Positions 24,828 through 32,851 of a stretch of 33,943 nucleotides of DNA are shown here, piece after piece (position 1 is the first letter of the stretch; every line of letters begins with the position of its first letter). Under the pieces are notes generated by a model. That model was not told the origin of the DNA, made no database searches, and worked only from the letters and a program-made list of their open reading frames with translations. The DNA lies in contig JBEKXU010000035.1 of the NCBI GenBank assembly GCA_049511715.1, forward strand, positions 1-33,943, in the 5' to 3' direction. The stretch comes from JBEKHT01 sp049511715. Its GTDB lineage: Bacteria > Chloroflexota > Anaerolineae > Anaerolineales > RBG-16-64-43. Both the position numbers and the translations under genes were made by a program.

Positions 24828-25162
24828 GGGGGGTCGCCAGGATCCGGCGGTCCGACATGTTGCACGCTGGTCCGGTCGGAAGGTGATGTCTTGAGAAGGG
24901 GTGTGGCCGAATCGCAATTGAAGGGGTCGGGAGCAGGGTCCGGCGGCTCGCCGGTGACGTCGCAGACTCAGATTCGAAGGCGCGGCAGTTCGGATAGAGA
25001 GTTGCAGCCGCATTCCGGGGTCGCTGGCTGGTGGACGGATTGCAAGCGGGCTCCAGCCAAGGACTGGCCGGGGCTTCTGGCCGGGCGGGAGGATGGTTCC
25101 CTAGACCTGCCGGCTTCCGGAAACTGAGGCTCTTGGCCCGGCCTCCGGTCTGAGTGTCGATG
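24828..25162. other. Gene-free convergent spacer
   Basis: 335 bp between the terminated response regulator and the end of the minus-strand V4R gene. No gene, RNA or T-tract terminator for the minus-strand operon was recognised. Confidence 0.5.
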
Positions 25163-25816
25163 CTAGGCGAAGGGCTTGAGTCGTAGGGTGAACGTGCAAG
25201 AGGGATCGCCGCGGGCGCGGCAATCGGTCTCTTCAACCAGAAAGCGCTTTCCGCCACTGATCCAAGCCAAACCCTCCTGCAGGGCACCGATGGCCATGTG
25301 GCAGCAGGGATTCTCCGTCTTTCGACCCCAGCAGTGGGGGCATTGTTCGACAATCCAGAAAAGGCGATCGTTGCCCCTATCGATGTGCACTTGCTGTTCG
25401 GTGCAGTGGTTAAGCCACCTTGAAAGCAACTCCGCCCCCCGGGGAATCCGGCGGGACAACGGAAGAACCCGGACGGCGCTCAACTCGCCGGTGGCCTTCG
25501 GGTGATTGCCGAGCGTGGACAGTCCCTGGCGCCAGAAGAGTCTTCCGGCGCGTTGGCTCAACCCGCGTCCGGCCTGGATTCCGTAAACCTCGTCGATTGC
25601 ACACTCCAGCGCCCCCAGCTTTTCAAAGGGGAGGTCTGCCTGCCAGCTTTGCGCGAGGGGGCTATGAAGTTTCACCTCCCAACCGGCCCGCAGGGCGACA
25701 CGGTTCAGCCCCTCCGGCTCGAGCACTTCCCCAAAGGCCTGGAGGATGACACGGCCGAGAGGATTTGGAAAGGCATACTTCCTGCGGGTCGGCTCCGCTC
25801 CCTGGTTTGCGGTCAT
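25163..25816 (-). CDS. V4R-domain protein (putative small-molecule sensor)
   Basis: The 217-aa protein ends in a 4-vinyl-reductase-like (V4R) domain: cysteines C159-x2-C162, C171/C172, then ETDCRARGDPSCTF with C199 and C207 near the end, matching the terminal C-x-A-x-G-D-x2-C-x-F signature. V4R domains bind small hydrophobic ligands or metals in regulators such as bacteriochlorophyll biosynthesis factors and sensor proteins. The N-terminal half (about 20-135) is the helical part common before V4R. Its ATG abuts the TAA of the upstream GTPase gene, so translation is coupled. It is the last gene of a three-gene signalling operon; a sensing role is inferred. Confidence 0.75.
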   Translation of the reverse strand: MTANQGAEPTRRKYAFPNPLGRVILQAFGEVLEPEGLNRVALRAGWEVKLHSPLAQSWQADLPFEKLGALECAIDEVYGIQAGRGLSQRAGRLFWRQGLSTLGNHPKATGELSAVRVLPLSRRIPRGAELLSRWLNHCTEQQVHIDRGNDRLFWIVEQCPHCWGRKTENPCCHMAIGALQEGLAWISGGKRFLVEETDCRARGDPSCTFTLRLKPFA

Positions 25817-26368
25817 TTAGGGTTTCGGGGAATCCTTATTAATCTCCACCAGGATGGAGTCCAGAAGCTCGAGCAGGACGTTCTTCACTTTCTCCCGGTC
25901 CGTGGCAACGCATTCAACGCAGCGAATGTCGGAATCCAAGCGCAGCGCGATTCGCAGGTCCTCGACGGACCAAGCATCCTCTTGATCCTGTTTGTTGGCC
26001 GCTACGACAAAGGGCGTCGCCGCGTAGGCACGAAAGGTCTCCATGATGAAGCGCGCCTCGCGGAAAGTCTCTGGCCGGGTGCTGTCGACAATAACCACAA
26101 ACCCCAACATCCCTTCCGAGAGTATTTCCCACATGAAATCGAAGCGCTTTTGGCCGGGCGTGCCAAATAGGAAGAGGACCAGGTCCTGGTCCACAGTGAT
26201 CCGGCCGAAATCCATGGCGACGGTTGTGGTTTCCTTGACGCGTTCAGCTGGCGACGAGATCTTGCGCTCGGTGGATACCACGTTGATCTCGCTGACGGAC
26301 CGGATGAAGGCCGTTTTGCCGGAGTTGAACGGGCCAGTGATCACCATCTTCACGGTCTGCGGCGCCAC
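25817..26368 (-). CDS. Small Ras-like GTPase (COG2229 / CvnD-like)
   Basis: A 183-aa G protein. G1 is G12-PFNS-G17-K18-T19, G3 is FGTPGQKRF (residues 68-76) with the usual Asp of DxxG replaced by G69, and G4 is N125-K126-Q127-D128. The GTPGQ form is characteristic, as I recall, of COG2229 GTPases such as those of actinobacterial conservons, rather than MglA. It should act as a nucleotide-dependent switch on a partner. Start is GTG at 26366-26368 with GAGGT about 8 bp upstream. It lies 9 bp after the DUF4388 gene and immediately precedes the V4R gene. Confidence 0.88.
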   Translation of the reverse strand: MAPQTVKMVITGPFNSGKTAFIRSVSEINVVSTERKISSPAERVKETTTVAMDFGRITVDQDLVLFLFGTPGQKRFDFMWEILSEGMLGFVVIVDSTRPETFREARFIMETFRAYAATPFVVAANKQDQEDAWSVEDLRIALRLDSDIRCVECVATDREKVKNVLLELLDSILVEINKDSPKP

Positions 26369-26377
26369 TCCAAGACC

Positions 26378-27193
26378 TCACAAGGAGCGGATACGCCCGA
26401 TGAGGCGGTTGATCAGAGAAGCCTGCTCGGGCGTCCTCGGAATCGGCATAATGCGGGGCCCGGCGGGTGAAGTGTCGCCTTGCAAGTGGACGACCTCCAC
26501 CACCCCGCTCTGCATCAGGCCGTATACAATCCGCCGGATTTCTACGTCGCTCAGCCGATTGGTGTGAGCGATTTGGCGTATGGTGTTCTTGGGGTTAACG
26601 TAGGAGACTACCCGCCATTCCTCGACCGTCAGATTAATCCCGCGCAATCGCGAGTCGGGCCGATCCGTGAATTTCAGAGCCAGGTCGAGATTGGGGATCT
26701 CCTCTTGGAGCGTCTCCCACTCCTTCATCCGCCGGGCTCCCTCCAGGATCAGGTTTTGGAGATCCAGGTGCACGGTGATGCGGTCCTCCGGTGGGAGGAC
26801 CCCGTTGAAGAATTGGAAGGATCCCTCACTCCACGTGAATAGTCTCAGAACGAGATCGGTGATGTATTGCTGAACCGCCTGCACGATTGTCTGCTGATCA
26901 AGATAGCCCGCATGGATCAACAGCAGACCCAGTTCTTTGTCGTTGTTGGCCTGCGGCCGGGACATCAAGAGCCGCGCTTGTTCCTCCGTCAGGTGTTTGG
27001 TGTGCCTGAGGATCGACACCAGGTGGCCATCGGTCAAACCACCCTGGCCATAGACCAACTTGCCCTCGGAGAAGGAAAGGCTGACTTGGTCATTTGTCCC
27101 GTGAACGGTCAAGGTTCCGGTCTTGTGGGCCAGATGGACTAGGTTGAGGAGTTGAGTCAAGCTAAAGTCGTGCAGATCGCCTTTCAGGGCCAT
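26378..27193 (-). CDS. DUF4388 (PATAN) domain protein
   Basis: A 271-aa protein. The N-terminal DUF4388/PATAN domain (residues 1-110) starts MALKGDLHDFSLTQLLNLV and has HKTGTLTV, both typical. A middle helical part (110-195) is followed by a winged-helix-like C-terminus (about 200-255: LTVEEWRVVSYVNPKNTIR then LSDVEIRRIVYGLMQSGVV). Related proteins sit in prokaryotic small-GTPase and phototaxis signalling systems. ATG 27191-27193 is chosen because the domain begins there; the frame stays open upstream through the promoter. It heads the DUF4388-GTPase-V4R operon behind a near-consensus promoter. Confidence 0.87.
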   Translation of the reverse strand: MALKGDLHDFSLTQLLNLVHLAHKTGTLTVHGTNDQVSLSFSEGKLVYGQGGLTDGHLVSILRHTKHLTEEQARLLMSRPQANNDKELGLLLIHAGYLDQQTIVQAVQQYITDLVLRLFTWSEGSFQFFNGVLPPEDRITVHLDLQNLILEGARRMKEWETLQEEIPNLDLALKFTDRPDSRLRGINLTVEEWRVVSYVNPKNTIRQIAHTNRLSDVEIRRIVYGLMQSGVVEVVHLQGDTSPAGPRIMPIPRTPEQASLINRLIGRIRSL

Positions 27194-27203
27194 TCTACGT
27201 TTT

Positions 27204-27259
27204 CCGAAGCCAAGAGGAAAACCTTCGGCAAATAGGAAAGTGCTTCCCAAAAGGGAAGC
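27204..27259 (-). promoter_or_regulatory. Two hairpins in the 5' UTR of the DUF4388 operon
   Basis: On the minus-strand transcript GCTTCCC-TTTT-GGGAAGC (27242-27259 region) folds as a 7-bp tetraloop hairpin, and CCGAAG/CTTCGG (27204-27209 with 27223-27228) forms a second, just before the ATG. Neither has a T-tract, so they may affect mRNA stability or translation. Confidence 0.4.
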
Positions 27260-27265
27260 CAGAAA

Positions 27266-27294
27266 ATTATAAGCTTCCGGCGGACGCCAGTCAA
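27266..27294 (-). promoter_or_regulatory. Promoter of the DUF4388-GTPase-V4R operon
   Basis: On the minus strand TTGACT (27289-27294) and TATAAT (27266-27271) are spaced by exactly 17 bp, one base from full consensus. Transcription would start near 27259, leaving a 65-nt leader. Confidence 0.82.
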
Positions 27295-27419
27295 ACCAAG
27301 TCACCACCCTCGGGCGAGGGCGAATGAATGGCGTCGCCTGGGCCGAAGGGGGACTTGGGGCGCCAGCCGATGGTACGGACCGGTTCCGTTGGACCGGGTT
27401 GCCCGAGGGGGGAAGCGGT

Positions 27420-27448
27420 TTGACAAAGGAATTCCAAGCTGATAAAAT
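27420..27448 (+). promoter_or_regulatory. Promoter of the rplU operon
   Basis: Consensus -35 TTGACA (27420-27425) and TAAAAT (27443-27448) with a 17-bp spacer. It would start transcription near 27455, about 100 nt before rplU. Confidence 0.82.
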
Positions 27449-27454
27449 GCGCTT

Positions 27455-27555
27455 CAATGCCCCGGCGAAAGGTGCTGGGGCATGCGTTCGCCCGTTCTTC
27501 CTCGGATGTCGGGCCTACGGGCGCGACCCCGGATAAGTGAAGGAGGACTATCGCC
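27455..27555 (+). promoter_or_regulatory. Structured rplU leader
   Basis: Two hairpins fit between the promoter and rplU: TGCCCCGGC/GCTGGGGCA (27458-27466 with 27474-27482, one G-U) and CGCCCGT paired with ACGGGCG further downstream. Ribosomal protein leaders often mediate feedback by the encoded protein, so an L21-type autoregulatory leader is possible but not shown. Confidence 0.45.
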
Positions 27556-27909
27556 ATGAAGTACGCTATCGTGCAAAGCGGCGGGAAGCAATATCGAGCT
27601 GTTGAAGGCGCGACAATCGAGGTCGATCGCTTGTCGGTCGATCTGGGGGCCAGCCTCAAGCTAGAGGAAGTGCTTCTCGTCTCGGATGGAGAGAAGATTG
27701 AGGTTGGTGCCCCCTATGTGCCGGGAGCGGCCGTGAGAACGACCGTGCTCGAACAATTGCGCGGCCCGAAAGTGCGTGTCTTCAAATATAAGCCTAAGAT
27801 GAGGTATCGCGTTCATCAGGGCCATCGTCAGAATTACACGCGCCTGCGCATTGAGGAGATCGAGCGCGGCGCTGGCCGTGAGGCTCGGAAGAGAGCCCGC
27901 GAAGCGTAA
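27556..27909 (+). CDS. rplU: 50S ribosomal protein L21
   Basis: bL21, a 117-aa 23S rRNA-binding protein of the large subunit. The start MKYAIVQSGGKQYRAVEG and the RNA-contacting FKYKPKMRYRVHQGHRQNYTRL segment (read in parts, about residues 75-96) are canonical. AGGAGG precedes the ATG. It is the first of the rplU-rpmA-rpmE run, with its own consensus promoter. Confidence 0.97.
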   Translation: MKYAIVQSGGKQYRAVEGATIEVDRLSVDLGASLKLEEVLLVSDGEKIEVGAPYVPGAAVRTTVLEQLRGPKVRVFKYKPKMRYRVHQGHRQNYTRLRIEEIERGAGREARKRAREA

Positions 27910-27948
27910 CCGAAGGGGGACCGGGAATTGCAAGAAAGGAAGGGCGGA

Positions 27949-28215
27949 ATGGCACACAAGAAAGGCGCGGGATCGAGCCGCAACGGCAGGGACAGCAGTG
28001 GTCAGCGGTTGGGAGTGAAACGGTACGGGAGCCAACGGGTGCGTGCGGGAAGCATCCTGGTGCGTCAGCACGGGACTCGAATCCATCCCGGGCTAAATGT
28101 AGCGCGGGGAAGGGACGACACACTGTTTGCTACTGCGGATGGAGAGGTCCGGTTTGACTTTACTGTCGGGGGCCGAAAGCGGGTCAATGTCTTGCCGACC
28201 GAGGGTCAACCCTGA
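27949..28215 (+). CDS. rpmA: 50S ribosomal protein L27
   Basis: bL27, 88 aa, whose N-terminal tail reaches the peptidyl transferase centre. MAHKKGAGSSRNGRDS and GNIL-like GSILVRQHGTRIHPG are diagnostic. The protein starts directly with MAHKK, so no N-terminal propeptide of the Firmicutes type is seen from the ATG at 27949, which follows AAAGGAAGGGCGG. The gene is 39 bp after rplU. Confidence 0.96.
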   Translation: MAHKKGAGSSRNGRDSSGQRLGVKRYGSQRVRAGSILVRQHGTRIHPGLNVARGRDDTLFATADGEVRFDFTVGGRKRVNVLPTEGQP

Positions 28216-28300
28216 TCCGCGCGGCGCCGAGGGTCTCGAACTTCCCGCGAGTCTTGAGGTCGCGTCATCCGGGGGTTGTTGAACGGGGAAGGGATGTAGC

Positions 28301-28777
28301 ATGAAAGCAGGAATTCACCCAACCTATTACGCCAATGCGACCGTCATTTGTGCCTGTGGAAATACTTGGCACACCGGCTCAACGGTGGAGGTCATCCACA
28401 CGGATATTTGCTCCAAGTGCCACCCGTTGTTCACCGGCGAACAGCGCATTGTCGACACCGAAGGGCAGGTGGACCGCTTCTATCGCAAGCTCGAGGCGCG
28501 CTCTGCGTATCTGGCGGAGAAAGAAGCCCGTGATACAGCGCGCACCTCTCCGGATCAGCCGCTGACGACGCTGGAACTCAGCGACCGGGTCGTGAACACG
28601 CTCTCCCGTGCCGGAATTACTACGATCGCTCAGGCTCTTTCCAAACTCGAGGAGAGCGACGATGCCATCCTGGAGGTCGAGGGGTTCGGGCGCAAGAGCC
28701 TCATAGACCTCAAGAAGCGGCTCCGCCAGCGCGGTTTTGCACTACCGGGCGAAGAGGCACCGGAGACCGCTGAGTGA
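28301..28777 (+). CDS. rpmE: 50S ribosomal protein L31 fused to an RNA polymerase alpha-CTD-like domain
   Basis: Residues 1-70 are a zinc-type bL31: MKAGIHPTYY start and cysteines C17, C19, C37, C40. After a short helical linker, residues 88-148 look like the C-terminal domain of RNA polymerase alpha. LELSDRVVNTLSRAGI aligns with the E. coli alpha segment LELTVRSANCLKAEAI, and GFGRKSLIDLKKRL with NLGKKSLTEIKDVL. The DNA-contacting residues R265, N268, G296, K298 and S299 of E. coli alpha correspond to R96, N99, G130, K132 and S133. The protein is 158 aa, about twice the normal L31. No frameshift separates the parts and one ribosome binding site (GGGGAAGGG) serves the start. It is followed by a strong terminator. 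Confidence 0.9.
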   Translation: MKAGIHPTYYANATVICACGNTWHTGSTVEVIHTDICSKCHPLFTGEQRIVDTEGQVDRFYRKLEARSAYLAEKEARDTARTSPDQPLTTLELSDRVVNTLSRAGITTIAQALSKLEESDDAILEVEGFGRKSLIDLKKRLRQRGFALPGEEAPETAE

Positions 28778-28800
28778 CGCCGCCGCCTAGTCGAAGCCAA

Positions 28801-28832
28801 GGAGCGATTCCCGCGAATCGCTCCTTTTTGTT
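28801..28832 (+). terminator. Intrinsic terminator of the rplU-rpmA-rpmE operon
   Basis: GGAGCGATT (28801-28809) pairs perfectly with AATCGCTCC (28816-28824) around a 6-nt loop, followed by TTTTTGTT. It lies 23 bp after the rpmE stop. Confidence 0.92.
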
Positions 28833-28853
28833 CCTCCGTGACCGGTCGGCGTT

Positions 28854-28882
28854 TTGTGAAACCGTGGCCTCTGAGGTACACT
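28854..28882 (+). promoter_or_regulatory. Promoter of tdk-hpt
   Basis: TTGTGA (28854-28859) and TACACT (28877-28882) are separated by exactly 17 bp, directly after the preceding terminator and 46 bp before the tdk ATG. Confidence 0.68.
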
Positions 28883-28928
28883 CATCGCCACGGTCGGCCG
28901 ATAGGATGCCACTGCTCTCGGAGGAGGG

Positions 28929-29498
28929 ATGCCCAAGGACGGTTCGATCGAGGTGATCACCGGATCCATGTTCAGCGGAAAGACGGACGAACTGATCCGG
29001 CGCCTAAGGCGAGCCCGAATTGCCCGCCAGAAGGTCCAAGTATTCAAACCGGAATTGGATTCCCGCTTCGAAATGGACAAGGTCACCTCCCATGCAGGCA
29101 CCGATTTCGATGCCACGGCGGTGAAGTCGGCCCGGGAGATCCTTGCGCTCCTGGAGGAGAACACAACGGTCGTGGCCATCGACGAGGCCCAGTTCTTTGA
29201 CGATGAGCTCATTCCGGTTGCGGAGCGGTTGGCGGACTCCGGGATACGCGTCGTCATTGCGGGGCTCGATACCGACTTTCGGGGGGAACCCTTCGGCCCC
29301 ATGCCGACCTTGATGGCGCAGGCGGAGGTCGTGGACAAGTTGCATGCCATCTGTATGGTCTGCGGAGCCCCTGCGTCCCGCACCCAGAGGTTGATCAATG
29401 GCAAGCCGGCACGGTATTTCGACCCGGTGGTCGCGGTCGGTGCCAGCGAGCTGTATGAGGCGCGTTGCCGCGCTCATCACCAAGTCCCCCGCGAATGA
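28929..29498 (+). CDS. tdk: Thymidine kinase
   Basis: TK1-type enzyme of the dTMP salvage pathway. The 189-aa protein has the P-loop GSMFSGKT (residues 12-19), the Walker B/catalytic DEAQFF, the nucleobase lasso region, and a structural zinc site with CMVC near residue 141 and a C-terminal CRAHH. GGAGGAGGG immediately precedes ATG 28929. The stop overlaps the hpt start (ATGA), coupling two nucleotide-salvage enzymes. Confidence 0.96.
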   Translation: MPKDGSIEVITGSMFSGKTDELIRRLRRARIARQKVQVFKPELDSRFEMDKVTSHAGTDFDATAVKSAREILALLEENTTVVAIDEAQFFDDELIPVAERLADSGIRVVIAGLDTDFRGEPFGPMPTLMAQAEVVDKLHAICMVCGAPASRTQRLINGKPARYFDPVVAVGASELYEARCRAHHQVPRE

Positions 29499-30061
29499 TT
29501 GCCGCCGACTATCACGATTACCTTGAGCAGGTCCTGATCTCCTCCGAGCAGATCCAAGCCAGAGTAGCCGAGCTCGGCGCGGAGATCAGCCGCGACTATG
29601 CAGGGCTCGATCTGCTCCTGATATGCATCCTGCGGGGTGGCGTGTTGTTCCTCTCGGACCTGATGCGGCACATTAGCGTGCCGCATGGCGTTGACTTCAT
29701 GGCCCTTGCCTCCTATGGCTCGGGATCGCGCCAATCGTCAGGGCAGGTGAGAATCACCCTCGACCTGAGCACCTCGATCGGCAGCCGGGACGTCCTGATT
29801 GTGGAGGATATTATCGACAGCGGGCACACGCTAACCTCGGTCATGGAGTTCCTGCGGACCCGATATCCCCGGAGCTTGGAGGTCTGCGTCCTGCTAGACA
29901 AGGCGGAGCGCCGCGAGGTGCAGGTACCTCTTCGGTACCGGGGGTTTGTTATCCCGAACAAGTTTGTTTTCGGATATGGCCTCGATCTAGACGAGTACTA
30001 CCGCAATCTTCCATTTATTGGCGTGGTGCGTGCGGACAAGTTGGGTTCCTTTCCCTGCTGA
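29495..30061 (+). CDS. hpt: Hypoxanthine phosphoribosyltransferase
   Basis: Purine salvage enzyme converting hypoxanthine or guanine plus PRPP to IMP or GMP. The 188-aa protein has the PRPP-binding motif VLIVEDIIDSGHTL (about residues 102-115), the CILRGGVLFLSDL loop, and FVIPNKFVFGYGLD. ATG 29495 overlaps the tdk stop by 4 bp; an in-frame upstream start would lie inside tdk and is unlikely. The two genes share the tdk promoter. Confidence 0.95.
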   Translation: MIAADYHDYLEQVLISSEQIQARVAELGAEISRDYAGLDLLLICILRGGVLFLSDLMRHISVPHGVDFMALASYGSGSRQSSGQVRITLDLSTSIGSRDVLIVEDIIDSGHTLTSVMEFLRTRYPRSLEVCVLLDKAERREVQVPLRYRGFVIPNKFVFGYGLDLDEYYRNLPFIGVVRADKLGSFPC

Positions 30062-30204
30062 CGAGTAAGGCCAGGGACGGCTCGTTGCCAAGGGAGACGG
30101 CCGGGTCGAGCAGCAGGGCCTGGGGAGCTCCTGGGGATGGGTTGCGCGGGGGCCCATTCTTTGCGGATGCGATGGAGCGGCGGGATCTTTCCCGGTGGCC
30201 GGCG

Positions 30205-31737
30205 ATGAACGGCGCCAGCAGTTGCCCGATTGCGTTTCCCCTACGTCTGCCTGCCTTCTTGAATGAGACGGTCACCCGGCAGCTTGCAAGCGGTCGAGCG
30301 GTTTACTTGGTAGGGGGCGCGGTGCGAGACCTCCTCCTTGGGCGAACGGCCTATGACTTGGACTTCGCCACGGAGGAAAGCGGCCTGCAGGTCGGGCGAA
30401 GGGTGGCCGAGGCACTGCAGGCGGACTTTTATGCGCTGGACGTTGAGCGAGACGTAGCCCGAGTCCTGGTTACTCGAGAGAACCGCCGTTGGACGCTCGA
30501 CTTCGCCTCTCTGCGGGGCCCGACCATCGAGGCAGACTTGCGAGCCAGGGATTTCGCCGTCAACTCCATGGCGATTCCACTCCAGTCTCCGGGGGGGCTC
30601 ATCGACCCGCTGGGGGGGGTCAGAGATCTCCACGACCATCTGCTCCGGGCCAGTTCGCCGTCGGCGATCAGCGAGGATCCGGTTCGCTCTGTTCGCGGAG
30701 TTCGTCTCGCCTTCCAGCTTGGCCTGCGAATGGAGCGGGAAACCCGCGAACAAGTGCGGTCCGGGGCAAGCCAGCTGGGCGCCGTTGCTCCTGAGCGTTT
30801 GAGGGATGAATTCTTTCGGATTCTGAACGGCCCCCAAGTTGCTGCGGCGGTTCGCACTCTGATGTCTTTGCGCCTGCTTGCCTCGATCGTACCCGAAGTG
30901 GTTGGACTGGACACGGTTTCTCAGCCTTCGCCATACACCCAGGATGTCTGGAATCACACCCTGCTACTACTGGAGCGCTTGGAGTTCCTCCTTGCTGTTC
31001 TGGCCCCAGCGCTAGACCATGTGGCTTCAGCGGACCTGGTGTTCGGCCTCGTTTCCTTCCGCCTTGGCCGGTATCGAGAACAAATTGACGGGCATTTGCG
31101 GGAAATGCTCGCTGACGAGCGGCCAGCGCGCGGCCTTCTTTTCCTCTCTGGGCTCATGCACGATGCAGGGAAATCGGAGATGTCTTCCGTTGGAATCTCA
31201 GGGGCAAGCTCTTTCAGCGGCCATGAGGAGCTGGGGGGCGGGTGGGCATGGCACCGGGCGCTGGCTTTGCGGTTTTCCAAGGAGGAGGCAGAGCGGATCA
31301 GCCGGACTGTGCGCGGCCATATGCGACCCCTGCTGCTGTTGAGAGCTGGCGAGGTGTCGCCGCTCGCGGTATACCGCTACTATCGCAGTCTAGGTCCCGC
31401 TGGAGTTGACGTGAGCCTTCTGTCTCTGGCAGATTTTCTTGCCACCTATGGCACGTCCCTCTCGCAGCAGTCCTGGGCTTCCCTCGTCGATGTGGTCCGG
31501 GCGCTCCTGGAGGGCTACTTTGAACGACGCGAGAAGATCGTCGAGCCCGCGCCCTATGTCGACGGTGATGAGCTGATGGCCACACTTGGCCTCCGCCCTG
31601 GGCCTCAAGTGGGTGAGCTGCTTGAGGCGCTGCGGGAAGCCCAGGTTTCCGGCGAGGTGAGCTCCAAAGGCGAAGCGCTTTCTTTTGCCCGCGCCCGACT
31701 TGGGCTGGGCGGGGGAAGCGCCGCAATCTGCAATTAG
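30205..31737 (+). CDS. CCA tRNA nucleotidyltransferase / poly(A) polymerase-family protein with HD domain
   Basis: A class II nucleotidyltransferase of 510 aa. The head domain has VYLVGGAVRDLLLG with the GG motif (G37, G38), catalytic D51-x-D53 (YDLDFAT) and RDFAVNSMAI. ERLRDEFFRIL follows in the neck, and an HD hydrolase-like domain carries LMHDAGK near residue 319. CCA-adding enzymes, A-adding enzymes and poly(A) polymerases share this layout, so specificity is not assigned. The start is uncertain: ATG 30205 is chosen because the domain follows closely, but ATG 30172 and TTG 30085 are in frame and none has a strong ribosome binding site. It lies downstream of tdk-hpt, possibly in the same transcript. 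Confidence 0.88.
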   Translation: MNGASSCPIAFPLRLPAFLNETVTRQLASGRAVYLVGGAVRDLLLGRTAYDLDFATEESGLQVGRRVAEALQADFYALDVERDVARVLVTRENRRWTLDFASLRGPTIEADLRARDFAVNSMAIPLQSPGGLIDPLGGVRDLHDHLLRASSPSAISEDPVRSVRGVRLAFQLGLRMERETREQVRSGASQLGAVAPERLRDEFFRILNGPQVAAAVRTLMSLRLLASIVPEVVGLDTVSQPSPYTQDVWNHTLLLLERLEFLLAVLAPALDHVASADLVFGLVSFRLGRYREQIDGHLREMLADERPARGLLFLSGLMHDAGKSEMSSVGISGASSFSGHEELGGGWAWHRALALRFSKEEAERISRTVRGHMRPLLLLRAGEVSPLAVYRYYRSLGPAGVDVSLLSLADFLATYGTSLSQQSWASLVDVVRALLEGYFERREKIVEPAPYVDGDELMATLGLRPGPQVGELLEALREAQVSGEVSSKGEALSFARARLGLGGGSAAICN

Positions 31738-31854
31738 GTTGGAGCGGCCATGCCGCCAAGCCCTACTTCATCCCGGAAGGGGCCCCGTGCCGCAGTCCCA
31801 GCGGGAGGAGTCGACCCGGGACAGAATCCGGGCGGTCATTCTCGCTCGGCAGGA

Positions 31855-32826
31855 TCAGCGGCCATCCTCCACTGGCTCTTCCCCTTCCTTCTGAAGTAAA
31901 AAAGGTTTCACTTCCACGATCTCCAGCATCTTCCGGATATCTTCATAGCGGCAGTCCGCCGTGGCCTCCGTCTCCACGACCGCGGCCGCCGCCGCGAAGC
32001 CCTGACGCAGGCTGTCTTCCGGAGAAGATTGATTCGAGAGGGCAAGAGCTAATCCCGCCAGGATGCCGTCTCCCGCCCCCGCGGTGTTGACCACGGGCAC
32101 AGGGGGAACTTGAACACGCAGGACCCGGTCGCCCAGGACCGCCAGCCCACCGCGCGGTCCCAGGCTCACCACGACCCAACCCTGGGTCTGATCTCGGACC
32201 TGCTCACAGGCCTCATAAACCTCCTGCATGGTGGACAAGCGGCGGCCGACCAGCGTCTCTAGTTCGTGCCTGTTCGGCTTGACGATGGTCGGATGGCCCG
32301 CGAGTCCCTTGGCCAATGGTGCTCCTTCGGCGTCCAGGATGAATGGAATCCTTCGATCCCTCGCTTCCTGTGCACGCTCGGCGTAAAAATCCGCATTCAG
32401 CCCGGTCGGGAGCGTGCCTCCCGCCGCAACGCAACTCGCACCTTCGAGCGCCCGATGATAGCGGTCGATCAAAGTGGCCGTGTCCGCCTCTTTCAGTTCG
32501 AGGGTATCCGCAGAGATGGTGCTCTGTCCCGACCCATCCCCACATACCAAGACTATGTTCGTTCGTGTCTCTCCCTCCACCCAAGTGAAATCTGGAATCA
32601 CCCCTTTGGTTTTCAGAAGCCCCTCGAGCTGGCGCCCCGTGGGTCCGGCTGCAAACCCCAGAGCCAGGCTGGGCCGACCCATCTCCGCGAGAATCCACGA
32701 AGCATCGATGCCCTTTCCTCCCGGCCCGAGGGCCGAATGAGAGGCACGGATTGCCCGATTCGGCGTCCACGCGGGAATGAAAAAAGTCCGGTCGATCGCC
32801 GTGTTGGGCGTAAGGGTCACGATCAT
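31855..32826 (-). CDS. PfkB-family carbohydrate kinase (1-phosphofructokinase-like)
   Basis: A 323-aa ribokinase-fold sugar kinase. The start MIVTLTPNTAIDRTFFI and the glycine loop G36-G37-K38-G39 match the FruK/LacC subgroup. The C-terminal anion hole NTAGAGDGILAG holds catalytic base D253, with N247 in place of the more usual Asp. It phosphorylates a sugar or sugar phosphate, but the substrate cannot be told from sequence. It starts 25 bp after the class II aldolase gene on the same strand, suggesting a two-step catabolic pair. ATG 32824-32826 is chosen for the family start; longer frames upstream overlap the aldolase gene. Confidence 0.9.
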   Translation of the reverse strand: MIVTLTPNTAIDRTFFIPAWTPNRAIRASHSALGPGGKGIDASWILAEMGRPSLALGFAAGPTGRQLEGLLKTKGVIPDFTWVEGETRTNIVLVCGDGSGQSTISADTLELKEADTATLIDRYHRALEGASCVAAGGTLPTGLNADFYAERAQEARDRRIPFILDAEGAPLAKGLAGHPTIVKPNRHELETLVGRRLSTMQEVYEACEQVRDQTQGWVVVSLGPRGGLAVLGDRVLRVQVPPVPVVNTAGAGDGILAGLALALSNQSSPEDSLRQGFAAAAAVVETEATADCRYEDIRKMLEIVEVKPFLLQKEGEEPVEDGR

Positions 32827-32851
32827 CTGATTCTTGCCGCAGCCGCGAAGG

